DNA from: Physcomitrium patens
Taxonomy: Eukaryota > Streptophyta > Bryopsida > Funariales > Funariaceae
Direction of reading: 5' to 3'
NCBI RefSeq assembly: GCF_000002425.4
Contig: NC_037264.1
Coordinates: 15,013,618-15,077,617 of the forward strand
Length of the DNA: 64,000 bases
The position numbers and the translations under genes were made by a program. Under the pieces are notes generated by a model. The model saw only the letters and a list, made by a program, of their open reading frames with translations, searched no databases and was not told the DNA's origin. The number at the start of each line of letters is the position of its first letter. The first letter of the stretch is position 1. Of the stretch, positions 43,953 to 57,518 are shown one piece after another.

Positions 43953-45470
43953 TACGTGGATCGCTTCGTCACGAGAGCAAGGCCAGCTGCAACCGGCCTG
44001 CCTCTCAACGCCCCCAAGCTGAACCGTGATGCTGTAATTGTTTGCAGTGGTGGTAGTTTCCCCTCAGACTTGCACATGCAGGTGGGAGGCCATGATGTGA
44101 TTTTTGCACTCCTCGAAAATGTTACACGAGGAGGAGGAGTGATACCCGAGACGAGCTCGAAAATTACTCAATGTGAACTCTGGAATCTGGAACTCGGCTG
44201 TCCATCTCGCCTGCAAGTACCGTGGCAGGCTTCTGGCGCAGGGCGCCAACTTTTCGCGAGCGTTCCGGGGACCAGTCTTCAGTCCCGTCCCAGTGTTGAG
44301 TTGGTATTCAGCCAGGAGAGCACAAGGGAGTGCTGGCGCTCAGGAAGCGCAATGCCGGCGTTCAGTGCACCAAGTCGGCGTGATCCACCTGCCGCATCTA
44401 CCATCTACCCTAAGTTTGGCTAATTATAGGTCATCGTCATCACGAATCTTGATCACCACCTCAGTTTCGCTGCTTTTGCTGACAGGGGCGGGTTGCCGAA
44501 ATCACCAATTATTTCAATCGGTGTCTGACGCCGTTGACTTGGAACATCGGCCCAAAAGTTTCTGATTGTGGGTATCTTATTGTAGTATCTCTCTCCCCTT
44601 CATGTGGGGGTCCATGTGGATAAATCACTGCACCATTTGCATGAAACGATGTGCTTGGGAGTGGCTGTGCATCTACACATTTGTGCATCTGGGATCCAAT
44701 TTCGCCACACACAAAATTATTCCCCCTGAGCGTTACAATCCACGGTGCTGTGAATTTATTTCTTTTCCCTCTAAAATGTTACCAGGGTTCTCCACACCTG
44801 GTCAGTAACAGTGATAACGAATCAGGGCGTTACTTTCTGCTTTGGCACAAGTAAAATGAGGTTTCATTGGAGGGAAAAAGTACATAAATTTGTCTTAGTT
44901 AGGACTTGTAAGTCGCCGCCAAACAGACACTCAAGACTTGGACCTAAACTTGTAATATACAACTTAGGAGGGATCTAATATAACCTGGGATTTTACCTTG
45001 TTGGAATGCCAACGAATGTGTTTGCCAATTCTAGTACAAATGAGATTATTTTTTCCCCTAGTTGAAGTCAATGGTTTTATACCATCCATCTAAGGCTTTT
45101 GGGGGGGTTTTTATCAATGTCTTGTTCCAAGCAAATCTCCCATAGTTGCTCAAATCTTGCCAAATGCAAGTTGTGGTTTTTTTGATTGGCCTAATTTGGT
45201 TATTGAAGGCTTAATTGTTCCACTCAAGCCAAAATTTTGAGAGTGTGGTGCCATGGAGGAGGGCCTAGATTATCTATAGCTTCTCAAATTGTTTTAATAA
45301 TTTGCATGTCAAAATGCATTGTCTTTAATAGAAGTTAAGAAGTGCTAGTGTGGTTCATGGGTTGCCACGTAAGGCAAAGGCGGTATTGATACTCCTCTCT
45401 TAAATTCTTTGTTTCTATGGGCATGACCAAAACTCGTATAAAATTGATTTGGTCAACTTGGGGCATGAAG
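43953..45470. other. GC-richer then mixed DNA, no gene recognised
   Basis: Frames at 43824-44423 (plus) and 44064-44249 (minus) overlap each other without resemblance to known families. From 44850 on the DNA becomes mixed intergenic sequence. Confidence 0.35.
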
Positions 45471-45474
45471 GGCA

Positions 45475-45572
45475 AAAAGCGTTGTCAAGGTAGAGAGAGT
45501 TTGTCTCAAGAAAGCATTGGGCTCTTGGTTGCTACTAATTGCTCAATCAAGTCTTGAGATAAGAAAGACCAA

Positions 45573-45610
<38 letters not shown>

Positions 45611-46765
45611 CTATAAATAATACTTTTAGGAGAAATTACACCAAATATATATATCTTAAGTTCTCAAAAACGCCCAAAATATAATAAAAAATTCTAAATC
45701 CTTATATATCCATATGGGATATTATTCCCAAATTTCAACAACTCATATCTTCCAATTGGACTATTCAAACACACTCAAATTTGACATAAATTACTAATGT
45801 ACTTCTTACAACTACTTCAACAAATTTCAACTACAAATTCGTCGTGGAGCTAAAGATATCAACAAATTCCTAACTCTAGCTTTAAATCCTAGTTTTTATA
45901 TACTTGTGTGCAATTTTCTTCAAATTTCACAAACTAAACACTCAAATGCGACAAAATTTGTATGTATAGCATTTTAACACAATAATCTACCTTCTCTAAA
46001 AGGTTTAAGCCAAAAATTCATCCAACAACTTAAGATATGGCTCCAACCATTGTTATGAAGAAAATCACTTACTTACTACCTTTGATTTGGATGCACTGAC
46101 TTCATCTCTCTACAATTTCGTTATCCGAGCTCCAAATTCATCAAATAGTTTGTAAAAAAATGTAATTAAAAAAATTATTCTCTCTAATCTCAATTGCAAA
46201 TCCTTTGTTGCTCTCCGTAAACATATGTTATGTCCCAAAGAGTGACAATAGGTATGAAATTGACACCTTAACTTTGAGCACTAATAATTCTTTCATAAAA
46301 ACTCCAAATTACACAAAATTTGCATCCAATCTATATCTAGAAACCTAAACTTACTGATTCTAGCCTCCAAAGCTCAAATGACCTCCTAAAAGAAACCCTA
46401 ATTCCTAATAAGGCCTGAGGCAGCCTCTTTGAAGCCTATTGGGTATGGCCTTCGACCAATAGGGATGAAGAACCCCATTCCTTGCCTTCATCCAACCATA
46501 CCTTGCTTTCATCCCTTCCAATAAGTCTCTTACTAGTTTAGATTTTCATCTTTAGGCTCTAATCTCCTCTTAAGCTTTATACTAAATATCTAAATTCTAC
46601 ATAATATGAATATTATAATCAAAATAGATAATCCTCCAAATAGATTTTTTTATATCAAATATCTTTAAATTTACTTACTAACCATTGTAGTCTACATCAA
46701 GACTTACAAACATAATATATGTTTTAATTAGTTTTTTACATACTATAAGCAACTAGAATATAACA
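45475..46765 (-). repeat. F2 LTR in inverted orientation
   Basis: Its reverse complement starts TGTTATATTCTAG-GCTTATAGTATG at 46765 and follows the F2 LTRs at 28278 and 50865 to the end block near 45480 (AAGAGCCCAATGCTTTCTTGAG). An (AT)n run lies at 45577-45609. The LTR start abuts the F2 protease coding region, which runs the opposite way, so it cannot be the ordinary 5' LTR of that pol. Confidence 0.75.
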
Positions 46766-46789
46766 GCATTAATAGCAATGTTATAATAG

Positions 46790-49700
46790 CTTTGCTAGAT
46801 ATGGATTGCCATTGTCTTATACAAAATACTCTAAAAAATCATAGTCCTATTTTAAATCAAGGTGAATATATGAGAAAAATAAGTGGCCTGTTGATATCAA
46901 TCATGGATAGATAATTAGAGCTGCAAACAACCAACAAGGTGATTTATATGGAGCTTACTCAAATATAAGGACTAGGATTGGAGATATGGAAGTGGAGCAA
47001 AATTTCTTTGTGAAAATCTCTACTACATATCTGGTAATACCTGGTCAACTTTATATTACAGATACTAGAATGGAAACTAGAGTCTTGGATGATGGTTTAC
47101 ATTATGTCAGGATTCGTAGTTGAGATGGAAGAAAAGCTGTGCAATTTATTACTGTGAAACCTATCTATGAGAGGCATAAAGAACAATTAAGAGGGATGCC
47201 TTTGGAGCATAGAAAAAACTTTGTGGATTTCTAAAAAGCATCCTTGTAGTATGGAGACACATGGATACAAATAAGTCATCTTCAAATTTCTATGTAGATA
47301 ATATGAATTTTGGATTTTTAAACTTGACTAGTAATGGATTTGAGAGTATTCAAAGGATTAAAGATTTAAATTTTGTACATAGAAGAAGGGTGAAGAAATA
47401 TGAGAAAAACTTAAAAAGAATGTGTTTAGTTTCAAGTGATGAAGCCATAGTTGGAGTAATAGAAGAAAAAAGTTTGGAAGATGATTTGATAAAGGTTTTG
47501 GAGAATTTAGCTACAAGCATAGATAGAAATGCCATAGTAGAAATATATTCAAGAGAGACTTATGAGGAATCAAAAAAGATAGTAGCAATTGGTGGACTTG
47601 CTACAAGCTATGGATTGAAACTTGAGAATAGAGTACAAACTAAATATAAAGCTATGGCAAGAAAAGTAATTCTATAGCTACTAAATTACCAGTTGATACT
47701 ATGGAACATATTAAGCAAGCAATTAAGGAGCCAAGTCTAAGAGAAGGATGTAGAATTGGACATCAATTTATTTAAGAATCATTAGCTAAATTGAAGATTA
47801 GAGGGAGTGATTTCTTGACATCAATAGAAAAAATTATATTTCAAAAAATGCTTATTAGGCATGGTAAGGCATTTACTTTAATTCTTGATGAAATTGGATG
47901 TGTGGATCCTAATATTGTAGTACCTATAGTAATCTTTACTGTGTCACATGTTCCAGGGGATTTAAAGCCTATACCTGTGCCTAGAGCTTTATTTTCAAAA
48001 TTCATAGAACTATTAAAGGAGAAGGTGAAGATGGATATTTTAGAACCTCCAATTGCTCCCTATTCTAATAGATGGTTCATAGTACCCAAGAAGTCAGGGG
48101 CATTAAGGTTTATTCAGGATATGCAACCTGTAAATAGAATAATAATTCAGAATATGGAATCATGTCCTATAATAGATGAAGTAGCTGAACAATTTGCAAG
48201 TCATGCCATCTATTCTATTAAAGACTTTTATTCTGGATATGACCAATTTCAATTAACTAAAGAGAATAGGGACTTAACTACCATTAAGACTCTTTTGGAT
48301 TTAATGAAGATGTATACCTTACCTCAAGGTACAACCAACTCAGTGGCTCATATGTAAAATGCTATGAACCAAATATTAAAAGAATTTATATCTAAAAAGA
48401 TTATTCTATTTTTGGATGATATATCTATAAAGAGAGATAAAGAAGAAAACAAGGATGAGACTATGGAGGTTGAAGGTTGTTGAAAGTTTGTTAAGAGGCA
48501 TATTGAAGATGTGGCTCGAATATTGGACAGATTGGAATCAGTTAATTTCATGTTATTTTTGGAGATATCAAGCTTTAGAGTTGATGAGATTCTAGTGGTG
48601 GGACACATGTGTATCATGTATGGTAGGAAATCAAACCCTGATGAAATTGATGCTATATCTAAAATGAAGGGTTGTAAAAATGTTATAGAAGCCAGAAGGG
48701 TTTTAGAAGCATGTGTATTCTATCACATTTTGGTGCCTCAATTTGTCCATATCTCAGAGCTACTATAAAAGTTATTAAGGAAGGTTAAGAGATTTGTTTG
48801 GAAAGAAGAACAAAAAATAGCTATGGAAATCCTAAAAAAGATGTCGAGTTCACTACCTATGCTTAGACAAATGAATTATCAATGTCGAAGAGCCGTGGTT
48901 GTAACAATGGATACAAGCTCCATAGCAATTGGATGAGCTATTAGACAAGATGATATAGAAAGGAGAAGGTTTGCTTTAAGGTTTGGAGCCACGATTCTTA
49001 CAAAGAGGCAAAGGGATTATCTACAAGTTAAAAGAGAGCTTTGGAGAGCACTCACCACTTAAAGGCTGAGAGGAATTATTTGATTAGAGCAAGTATGATT
49101 TTGGAAATAGATTGTTTGCTACTACTAAGAATGATAATTAATTGTACTACTATAGACATTGCTATTACTAGGAATGATAATTAATTGTACTACTATAGAC
49201 ATTGCCATCTTAAGATGGATAGCCTATATAAGAACATTGAATCTTGTTTTAGTACATGTTACTGACAAAGAAAACTTGGTAGTAGATATGTTGTCTAGAT
49301 CTAGATATACCTTTGAAGAAGAAATGATGGTACATGAAAGAAGTGAAGATCAAGAAAAGAAGAGTTATAGGAATTCATTTACTATTGGTGGAATGGATTT
49401 TAGTGATAAGCTTCAAAAATTCTATAAAGGTTTATATAAAGGCACATTGAAGGATATTAGAATTTATTCAAGCACAATGAAGAAGCAAGAAGGGTGGATG
49501 GATAAAACCTTTAAAGATATTAAACATAAATCCTATGGTTATTTGCTTAGGGATGGATTCTTATATAAGAGGCCAAAAAGAAGTGATAAAATTCCATTGA
49601 AGGTAGTAGGAGATCTTGAAACTAAGTTTAAGGTTTTAAGAAAATATCATGATACACTTTGAGCAGGGCATAGAGGAGTTTGGGCTACATATAGTAAGAT

Positions 49701-50860
49701 CAAATTAAGGTATTTGTGGAAGGGTTTGTACAAGGATGTAGAAGATTTTGTGAGCTCATGCTTAGAGTGTCAACTACAATCTAAAGTTAGATACAGAGAT
49801 GGATTATATCCTACTTATCTACCTTCAATACATTTTCAATGGATAATTGATTTGGTAGCTATGCCATTAAGCCTTTGGAGTATAAAATATTTAATTTTGG
49901 CAAGAAAAGAGCTATCAAATTATGTTGAAAGGAGGGCTTTGAGAACCAAGACTACAAAGGGAGTATGCAGATTTATATTAGAAGATATCTTTAGCAGATA
50001 TGGTAGCATTGCGAGGATGAGAGTTGATAGAAGAGAATTGGATGTGGTTGAAGCAACAAAATTTTTTAACAAGTATGGAGTTCAATTGAAGTTGACTACT
50101 CCTTATAATCTTGAAGCCAATAGAAAGAGTGAGAGGAGTCATCCTCCTATCATTTATGCATTGATTAAGGCATATAATAGTAAGTCAATTCAATGGCCTA
50201 AACTACTTCCATTTGTTTTATGGGATGATAGAACTACTCACAATACTATCATTAGTTATATGCCCATGGAGTTAATGTTAGGAAAAAAATCTATAATGCC
50301 AATGGAAGAAAGCTATCCTACATGGATATTTTTATTTTGGAAAGATGACATTGATAGAGAAAGATTATTAGAGCTTCGAACCCAAAAATTAGGTAGGTTA
50401 CCTGAAGACCTACAAATTGCAACTGAGAAGTTAAAAGAAGCAAGATTGAAAAATAAAGAAAGATTTGATAAGACTCATAGGCTGAGGCTTAAGCCTATAG
50501 AGATTGAAGATTGGGTTCTAGTTTATGATAGCAGCCTTGAGCATTAGCATAGTATTGTAAAGAAATTTGTAAAAAAATGGTTTGGACCATATGTGGTGGT
50601 TATAACCCTTGATAATGCCACACATACCTTATATGAGTTAGATGGAGCTATCATTAGGATTCCAATAGCAAGAAAGAGGGTGAAGACTTTTAAAAGAAGA
50701 GATAGGTGGTTTCAAATAGAAGACCTTTAAGAATTCTTATCTCAATATTTGGACCAAGAAGATGAAGAAGAAGAGCCTATGAGTGATTCAAAGAAATCTC
50801 AAGAGGATGAAGAGGAGTAACATGTGGCACATACCAGAGGATGTGTAGGTTTGGAAGAGC
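46790..50860 (+). pseudogene. F2 Ty3/gypsy pol polyprotein (gag missing)
   Basis: Domains in order. Protease, about 46790-47230, entered at its active site (ALLDMDC), then DGRKAVQFITV. Linker ORF 47261-47677. RT 47791-48770 with VPKKSGALRFIQDMQPVN, LYSGYDQF-like FYSGYDQF, TLPQGTTNSVAHM and the intact catalytic FLDD. RNase H about 48780-49310 (MDTSSIAIG, ERQRDYLQ-type segment KRQRDYLQVKREL, ADMLSR-type VDMLSRSR). Integrase 49400-50547 with AGHRGVW, CLECQL, DLVAMP, VDRRELD and EANRKSER (DDE residues present), and a late FGPYVVV segment and acidic tail to about 50819. Stops at 47774, 48355, 48481, 48769, 48937, 49060 and elsewhere mostly look like mutated CAA, CGA or TGG. A 43-bp tandem duplication at 49118-49203 shifts the frame. 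Long stretches remain open, so it is younger than F1. Confidence 0.8.
49118..49203. repeat. 43-bp tandem duplication in F2 pol
   Basis: Units 49118-49160 and 49161-49203 differ at two positions. They lie in the RNase H to integrase connection; 43 is not a multiple of three, so the frame shifts. Confidence 0.9.
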
Positions 50861-50864
50861 TGGA

Positions 50865-52131
50865 TGTCATACTGTAATTACTTATAGTATGTAAAAATTA
50901 ATTAAGACATATAATATGTTTGTAAGTCTTAATGTAGATTAGAATGGTTAGCAAATAAATTTAAAGAGAATTGATATAAAAAAAAATATTTGGTGATTTA
51001 TTTATTTTGATTATAGGATTTATATTATATAAGATTTAGATATTTAGTATAAAGCTTAAGAGAAGATTGGAGTTTAAAGATAAAAGTTTAAACTATTAAG
51101 AGGCTTATTGGAAAGGATAAAAGCAAGGTATGATTGGATGAAGGCAAGGGATAAAGACCTTCATCCCTATTGGTCGAATGTCATGCCTAATAGGCTTCAA
51201 AGAGGTTCCCTGAGGCCTTATTAGGAATTAGGGTTTCACTTTTGGAGACATTCGAGCTTAGGAGGCTAAGGTCAGTAATTTCAAGATTTTGGATATAATT
51301 TGAGTGAAGAATTTGTGTGATTTTTAGTTTTTGTGAAGGAGATATAAGTGTTCAAAGTTGAGGTGTCAAATTTGTACCTACTGTCACTCTTTGAAGTATA
51401 ACATATGCATATAGAGAGCAATGAAAAATCAGCGACTAGAATTGGAGAGAACACTTTTTTTACTACACTTGACATATATTTTTTTGATAAATTTCAAGTC
51501 TGGATGAAGGAATAACAGGGCATTGAAGACAACACATGTAATTCAAAGGCAGTAAGTGAGTCATTTTGTTGATAATAATGGTTGGAGCTACATCTTGAGT
51601 TTTTGGAAGAAATTTTGACTCAAAATTTCCATAAGTATGAATTATTAGGTTGAAAAGCTATAGATCAAAGTTTCATGGTATTTGAGTAGTTATTTTGTGA
51701 GATATGAAGAAAATAGCATGTAGGTATATATAAGTTAGGGTTTTAAAGCTACTGTTAGGATTTTCGTCATATCTTAAGATTTTTAACGAATTTGTAGTTG
51801 ATTTTCTTTTCGGTAGCTTTTGAAAGTATATTAGTACTTCATGTAAAATTTTAGATTGTTTGGATAGTTCGATCGGGAGATATGAATTTTTGAAGTTTAG
51901 GAAATATTTTTCATAAGGATATATAAGGTTTTAAGATACTTTATCATACATTTGGATGTTTTCTTAGTACTTGGCTTATGTATTGATGTAATTTCCCTAA
52001 AAGAGAAAATACTATATATATAAACTTGGTACTTTTATATCTTAGACTTGATTGAGCATTTAGTGGTAGCCAAAAGCCCAGTACTTTCTTGAGGCAAATT
52101 CTCTCTACTCTGATACCGTTAATTCCTAACA
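50865..52131 (+). repeat. F2 3' LTR
   Basis: About 1267 bases, TGTCATACTG to CCTAACA, in the same orientation as the pol on its left and matching 28278-29554 throughout. An 1189-base stretch of it is non-coding; the only frames are short. Confidence 0.75.
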
Positions 52132-52149
52132 CTCAATACTAATGTCGTT

Positions 52150-52172
52150 CCTCAATAGTGACGCCAAAATGT
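52150..52172 (-). other. Primer-binding-site-like motif of another LTR element
   Basis: The minus strand reads TTTTGGCGTCACTATTGAGG, close to the TGGCGCCGTTGCCGGGG site that follows the 5' LTR in several plant gypsy lineages, with deamination-type differences. If real, its LTR lies to the right and its internal part was removed at the edge of the F2 LTR. Confidence 0.25.
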
Positions 52173-52179
52173 GGTTATC

Positions 52180-55100
52180 ATTTTACTTAGTGTACAAAGT
52201 TTTTTTTAGAATAAATCCATAGAGGGAGATTCAAATACAAGGAAAGACTATCACATGAGCTTACATGCTAGGGTCACATAATTAACCATAATCCAAACCA
52301 CTAAGACACCAAAAAATACTACAATGCTTTCTCCTAGTAACAATACTCCTTCATCAACTAATAACAATAATGTGCAATCCTACACTTTCAAAAGACTTTT
52401 CAAAACACATAAATTCCATCCAACACCAAAAATAACAGACTTCATTCCAACCAATCTGGATTCACATAATTTTTGTAATCACATACTTCCTTTGTCAAAA
52501 CACATACAACTCCCAATAAACAACAATCATAATCTTCCATCCATAATCAATCTTCCAATAACTTCTTATATACTTCAATCACACAGTACTCTAATTACAT
52601 AATCAATAATTTATAAATCAATCTCTGATTTATTCTACAGATTTATTTCTCAATATTCAGAAACTATCTATTATTCTTTGACAATAAAGAAACAAAGAGG
52701 TAGCACCAAGCTTACTCCGGCTCATGACTATCACAATTTGGCCCTTACAATATCTTTTTCAACTTACTTATGCTTTACTTCTGAAATTTCAGATTCTAAT
52801 TGTCATTCCTTACTTAGCCATTTTTTACAACTAATTCAATCACATGTCCTATTGAATTTCCTATCCTAAGAATGATTAATCTACTTTACCAATATCTTAC
52901 AAAAATAAATTTCTACCTCTTCTACACTTGTTTAAAATACACCACTTTAGACAAATATGGTAGAAAATTTTCTAAATTTTATCATCTTCTCTAGCTTATA
53001 ATAATTCAAACATTCATAGGAGCCATTGAAGTCTAACATTATATTTGAAAAATATAATAAAGAATCAAGTAGCCTATGAAAAGGGAGAATCAATATAAAA
53101 GTCACTACAAATTATAACTTACTATGGACTTAAAAAAAAGATGGATTATAATATTACTACAAATATTAATTCATGGTCTAAAAAATAAACCTTAAAGTTA
53201 TAGGTATTACCTAAATTTTCCATCTTTATATTTCCATTTAATAGTAGTAAATGAAAATTTTGCTATGGATAAAGCAAAAAGTGATAACTATAAGATTGTA
53301 TTGTTATTACAAAATAGTATTATTATTTGAATAAAAAGACTAATTAGAGTACATTGCTTCAAAATTATTTAATTTTCTACAATAATCTTGAGACAATTCA
53401 AGTAGAAATGTCTTGATATATGAAGAAGCAATGGATCTACTTATCTCAATCAATAAAAAGGTTTTAAGGTTGGAATTGGTTTTTTTTTCATGTAATTGAA
53501 AAAAAATTGATAAAATTATAATACATAATTTACTTTTTTAATATTTTTACTCTATAATCTAATAATATAAATTTAATGAATAGGCTTTGTATTTGGAATT
53601 TGATTTTTAATTAAAAAAAGATACTTATTCACTAATAGTTTTTTTAATATTCATTATCTTATTTTTAAATACATCATTAATTTTTCTTATCTTTCTTTTA
53701 AATCCTTAATTTTAATATTATTAAAAAAATAATTTAAGTTTTATTATATATAATTTATAAAATTAAAGGTATTAGATTGTTAATTTATAATAGAAAATTA
53801 GAAAACTATAAATAATTAAAAGTTAAATATTGATGGAATTTAATAAGATAATGTTGCAAAGGATATAAAGGCAAATATTGGTTCTTCTATCCTTTTAAGC
53901 ATATGTTCATTTTTCTTAACAATAACCTTTACTTCTAAAGTAATTTGAATGATTTTTTAAAAATTCTATGTTTTTATTTAAGATATCTCAAATTATGGAA
54001 GGCATATCAAAATTCTAATTAAAAGTAGTCTTTTTATTATATCTTTATTTTAAAGATTATCAATATATCATGTGAATACTATACAAAATTGCTTCACATA
54101 ATGAGTGATATCTTTTAAAGAATTACGTTTAATATTTGATAAGGCTGATAAGCTTATTATTAGATAATACTGGATCTAAACTGACAAAAGAATGCTACAA
54201 ATAATTATTCTTATGTGATAAATGCTCTTTCTACCTGAAATCTATACCATATATATGTAAAATCCATCAAGGTTGTCAAAAATTATATAAGGTAATATCC
54301 ATAATTAATTATTAAATTAGAGATAGGTATATCTATAAGTATTTTTATATGAGCTACTAAATTTTATTGACAAATCCACTAAATCTTAAGAAATTAGATA
54401 GAATTGATGTATTTTGCAATCTCCTAGGTATTATAATTAGTAATCTTCTAAATAACATCATTAAATTAATTTTAATATTTATTTAAGAATTTTGATTATA
54501 TCTATTGAGTACATTAGCCTTTGGAGTTGAAAAAGATGAGATATATAAATTTTTAGTTTTGAAGAATGACATCTATCACATTTTATTCTGACAAAAATTT
54601 GTGGCATTTTATAACAAAGTTCTTTTAACATGTCAATTTTTAAAACTATACATTGTAACTCTACTTGGGTGATTAAAATACGTCAAAATTAAAAAAATAT
54701 AATTAATAAGAAGATAAGCTACCTTAAACTTAAGCCTAAGTATCATACAATTAGATATGTGACTTCTAAGTTACTCACTCAAAGAAAAAAAATGCCTAGT
54801 AGATGGTTTAAAATAAATTCAAAAAAACAAAAAACTTGTGATATTTTTAATTTATTTTATAATGTAAAATAAATTCTTCTTCTTTCTTATATTTTTGTAA
54901 AGTACATAGTTTTATTATATACTAAGATGAGATCTTGTACCAATTTTAAAATAGTAATATCATTCAATAGTAATAAATATTTTTTCACAAATAAAGCATA
55001 TATTCCAATTAAATACGAAGTTGAGATCTCATATCAATTTTAAAATAGAAAAATTATATATTAATTAGAATTTATTTTATAATTAGAAATTAAAAAACAA

Positions 55101-56300
55101 GACCAAGGATAAAACAAAGAGTTAAAAAAAATTAATACACAGATACTATAAAAACTAGATGAGTTAAGTAAAAAAAAATCTATAAGAGAATGTATAAAAA
55201 TTTATTATGTCTTATAGACGTAATTACGTCTTATAATTATAAATTCAATATCAAAAAGATGTTATGGCAAACATTAGTCTAACTTCACTTCCTATAAAAT
55301 GTCTAGAAATTGAAGCAACTACCACAAATATAATCAAGTTTTGTTAATAAAAGAAATTGAATAGAAAAATTTCTAAAGAAAGTAATTGGATATTTTTAAT
55401 ACTTAATTATACTATACAATAATAAGATAGTTATAATAATACTTTTGAGGCAATAAATCTTATAGTATTCTTTCTTAATTATATCTAAAACTTTAAATAA
55501 AAAAAAGAATTAAGGATTGGAATCTACCTAATTTTTCCAAGCCGTGATAATTTTTTGAATTTATCTAAAACTTCAAATAAAATTGAAAAGCTAAAGTTTT
55601 AAATCCATCTAAATTTGCCAAGTTACATTTTTTCTCATTTTTGTCTAAGATTTCAAATAAATTAAAGAGCTAAGGTTTGGAATTTAATTAAATGGTTCTT
55701 TTATATTATAAAGTTGTACTTAAATTCTACTCTTTATACTCTTAGACGAACAAAAAAATTGGAAAGAAAAAGCAACTAAAGTGGACAATCAAATAATATT
55801 AATGATAACATTAGACTAATCAAATACTACTTAAGATTAGAAGCAAAATTATTCCAAGTGAAAATATAAATAATTATTAAATTTACATTAGTATATAAAA
55901 ATCATCATGCATACATGTATATAAATAAAATAAAATAAAATAAAATAAAAATAAGAAAAATAAATATCTTAGTCTTGTATTTCAACTTACATCTAAATTG
56001 GTATAATTGTGAATTCCACCAATAAATCTTAATTGATAGAGTTGTTTAAAATATATATATATATATATATATATCTTAATAAGTTTTTTTGATAATTTAA
56101 ATATTCATTAGAATTTAGCTATATTTATAAGATATAAGAATCTTATTAGAAAAAATTATAAAAATAGAGTATTAATAAGCATGAGCCATCAAATTGATTC
56201 ACTTGTTTTTTTAGAATAAAAAATTACATTTAGAATGCTTTAAATCACAATATATATTGAGTAGTATAGAAATCCTTAGAGAAATAGAAAATCAGAATGT
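52180..56300. other. A+T-rich intergenic DNA
   Basis: Four kilobases with no recognised gene or pol domain. A low-complexity 92-codon plus-strand frame (52324-52602, Asn/Thr/Ser/Pro-rich) is not convincing. (AAAAT)n occurs at 55927-55953 and (AT)n at 56049-56074. Confidence 0.45.
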
Positions 56301-56309
56301 TAGTGATAG

Positions 56310-57180
56310 AAATGGAGTCTTAGTATGTCTTGGAGGCAATTATCTTCATTAATTTAGTATTTTTATTCATTTTTGAATATTAAGGATTATTTCTTAAGAC
56401 CAATATTTATATTTTTCTTCTATCTATATGTACTACTTATAAAAACTATAAATTTTAGTAGTTAGAAGAAGCATGAGAAAGAATCTCATGACATTTTAGT
56501 TATTGATATAAAAAAATAAAATTTATAGTAGATTTAAATTGATTTTTATTATTATCAAAAATCACAAAGGTAGAAAAATGTAGCCTTAAATAGATATTAT
56601 AATTATAAAAATATTATAAGATTTTTCAGAATTTATTTAGAATTTATATAGTATTTTTTAGGAATTTTTAGAATAATTTTCAAGATCTTGATAAAAATGA
56701 GTTTTACTACTTTGGGAGCCTTTATGAAGAAATGGAGCAAGATTTGGAGGCCCATCAAGGTTTTTAGGCTAACTCGGTGTTTTTGAATACCATGGTGAGG
56801 TCAAAAATGCAAAAATGTTGGTCTTTTTAGTAGAAAATAGGAGGACCAACAGCTTGTGTAGTCCTTGTAGAAAGGAGGATGTACAAGTCTCATATGGGTT
56901 GTAACACCTTGAAGGTAGTTAGAAGGATAAGACTAAGGCCTTGTGGCCTCTCTTAGATGCCCTAATATAGTACATGTGAGCCTTAATGAGGCTCGAACCC
57001 TTGATTCTATAAGCAAGTTATTCTTGAGGTAAAATATTTTTATTTCACTTTTTAATTATTTACTTCTTATTTTTAAAACTTCATAACTTACTCATAATAA
57101 TTCGGATTTATATGTTTCTTATGTCGTTAGAAAGATAATATAATAGAATATCTAAAAATATACTTTTTACTTTTTAATTT
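56310..57180 (-). repeat. Dispersed repeat D, copy 2
   Basis: It matches 57395-58157 in the same orientation and 12880-13660 in the opposite one. This is the least mutated copy. Its minus strand carries GGGTTCGAGCC (57000-56990), a good RNA polymerase III B box, preceded by a weak tRNA-like stretch (CTCAAGAATAACTTGC), so the head could be tRNA-derived. The remaining 650 or so bases have no coding capacity. Confidence 0.65.
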
Positions 57181-57394
57181 TATTTTTTACAAAATTAAAA
57201 CATAGTGAATAAAATAAGACTTAGTTTTAGATGTTGTAATTAGTTGATTTCATTTCTTTCACTTCTATTGTGGTTTTTCTTTTTTGGTTTTTTTCCAATT
57301 GCATATTTGACTTCACACCACTAATTACATACAACTCTTAATCAAGGCCATCTTGTAATTGGGATTGAAGAGTGAATTTTACACTCACAATAAG

Positions 57395-57483
57395 TCTTAA
57401 AGGTATCTATCTTAATTAATTTAATATTTTTATTTTTTATTGAATATTAGGAATTAATATTAACACTAATTTCTATATTTTTC

Positions 57484-57518
<35 letters not shown>

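Noticed and set aside
43824..44423. 199-codon plus-strand frame
   Set aside because: It is partly antisense to the Ulp1-like stretch; composition is that of a shadow frame in GC-rich DNA, with no domain.
52324..52602. 92-codon plus-strand frame
   Set aside because: Asn/Thr/Ser/Pro low-complexity sequence next to retroelement edges; no start context or homology seen.
56985..57040. tRNA gene on the minus strand
   Set aside because: Only the B box is good; acceptor stem and anticodon arm do not pair, and the same segment is part of repeat D.
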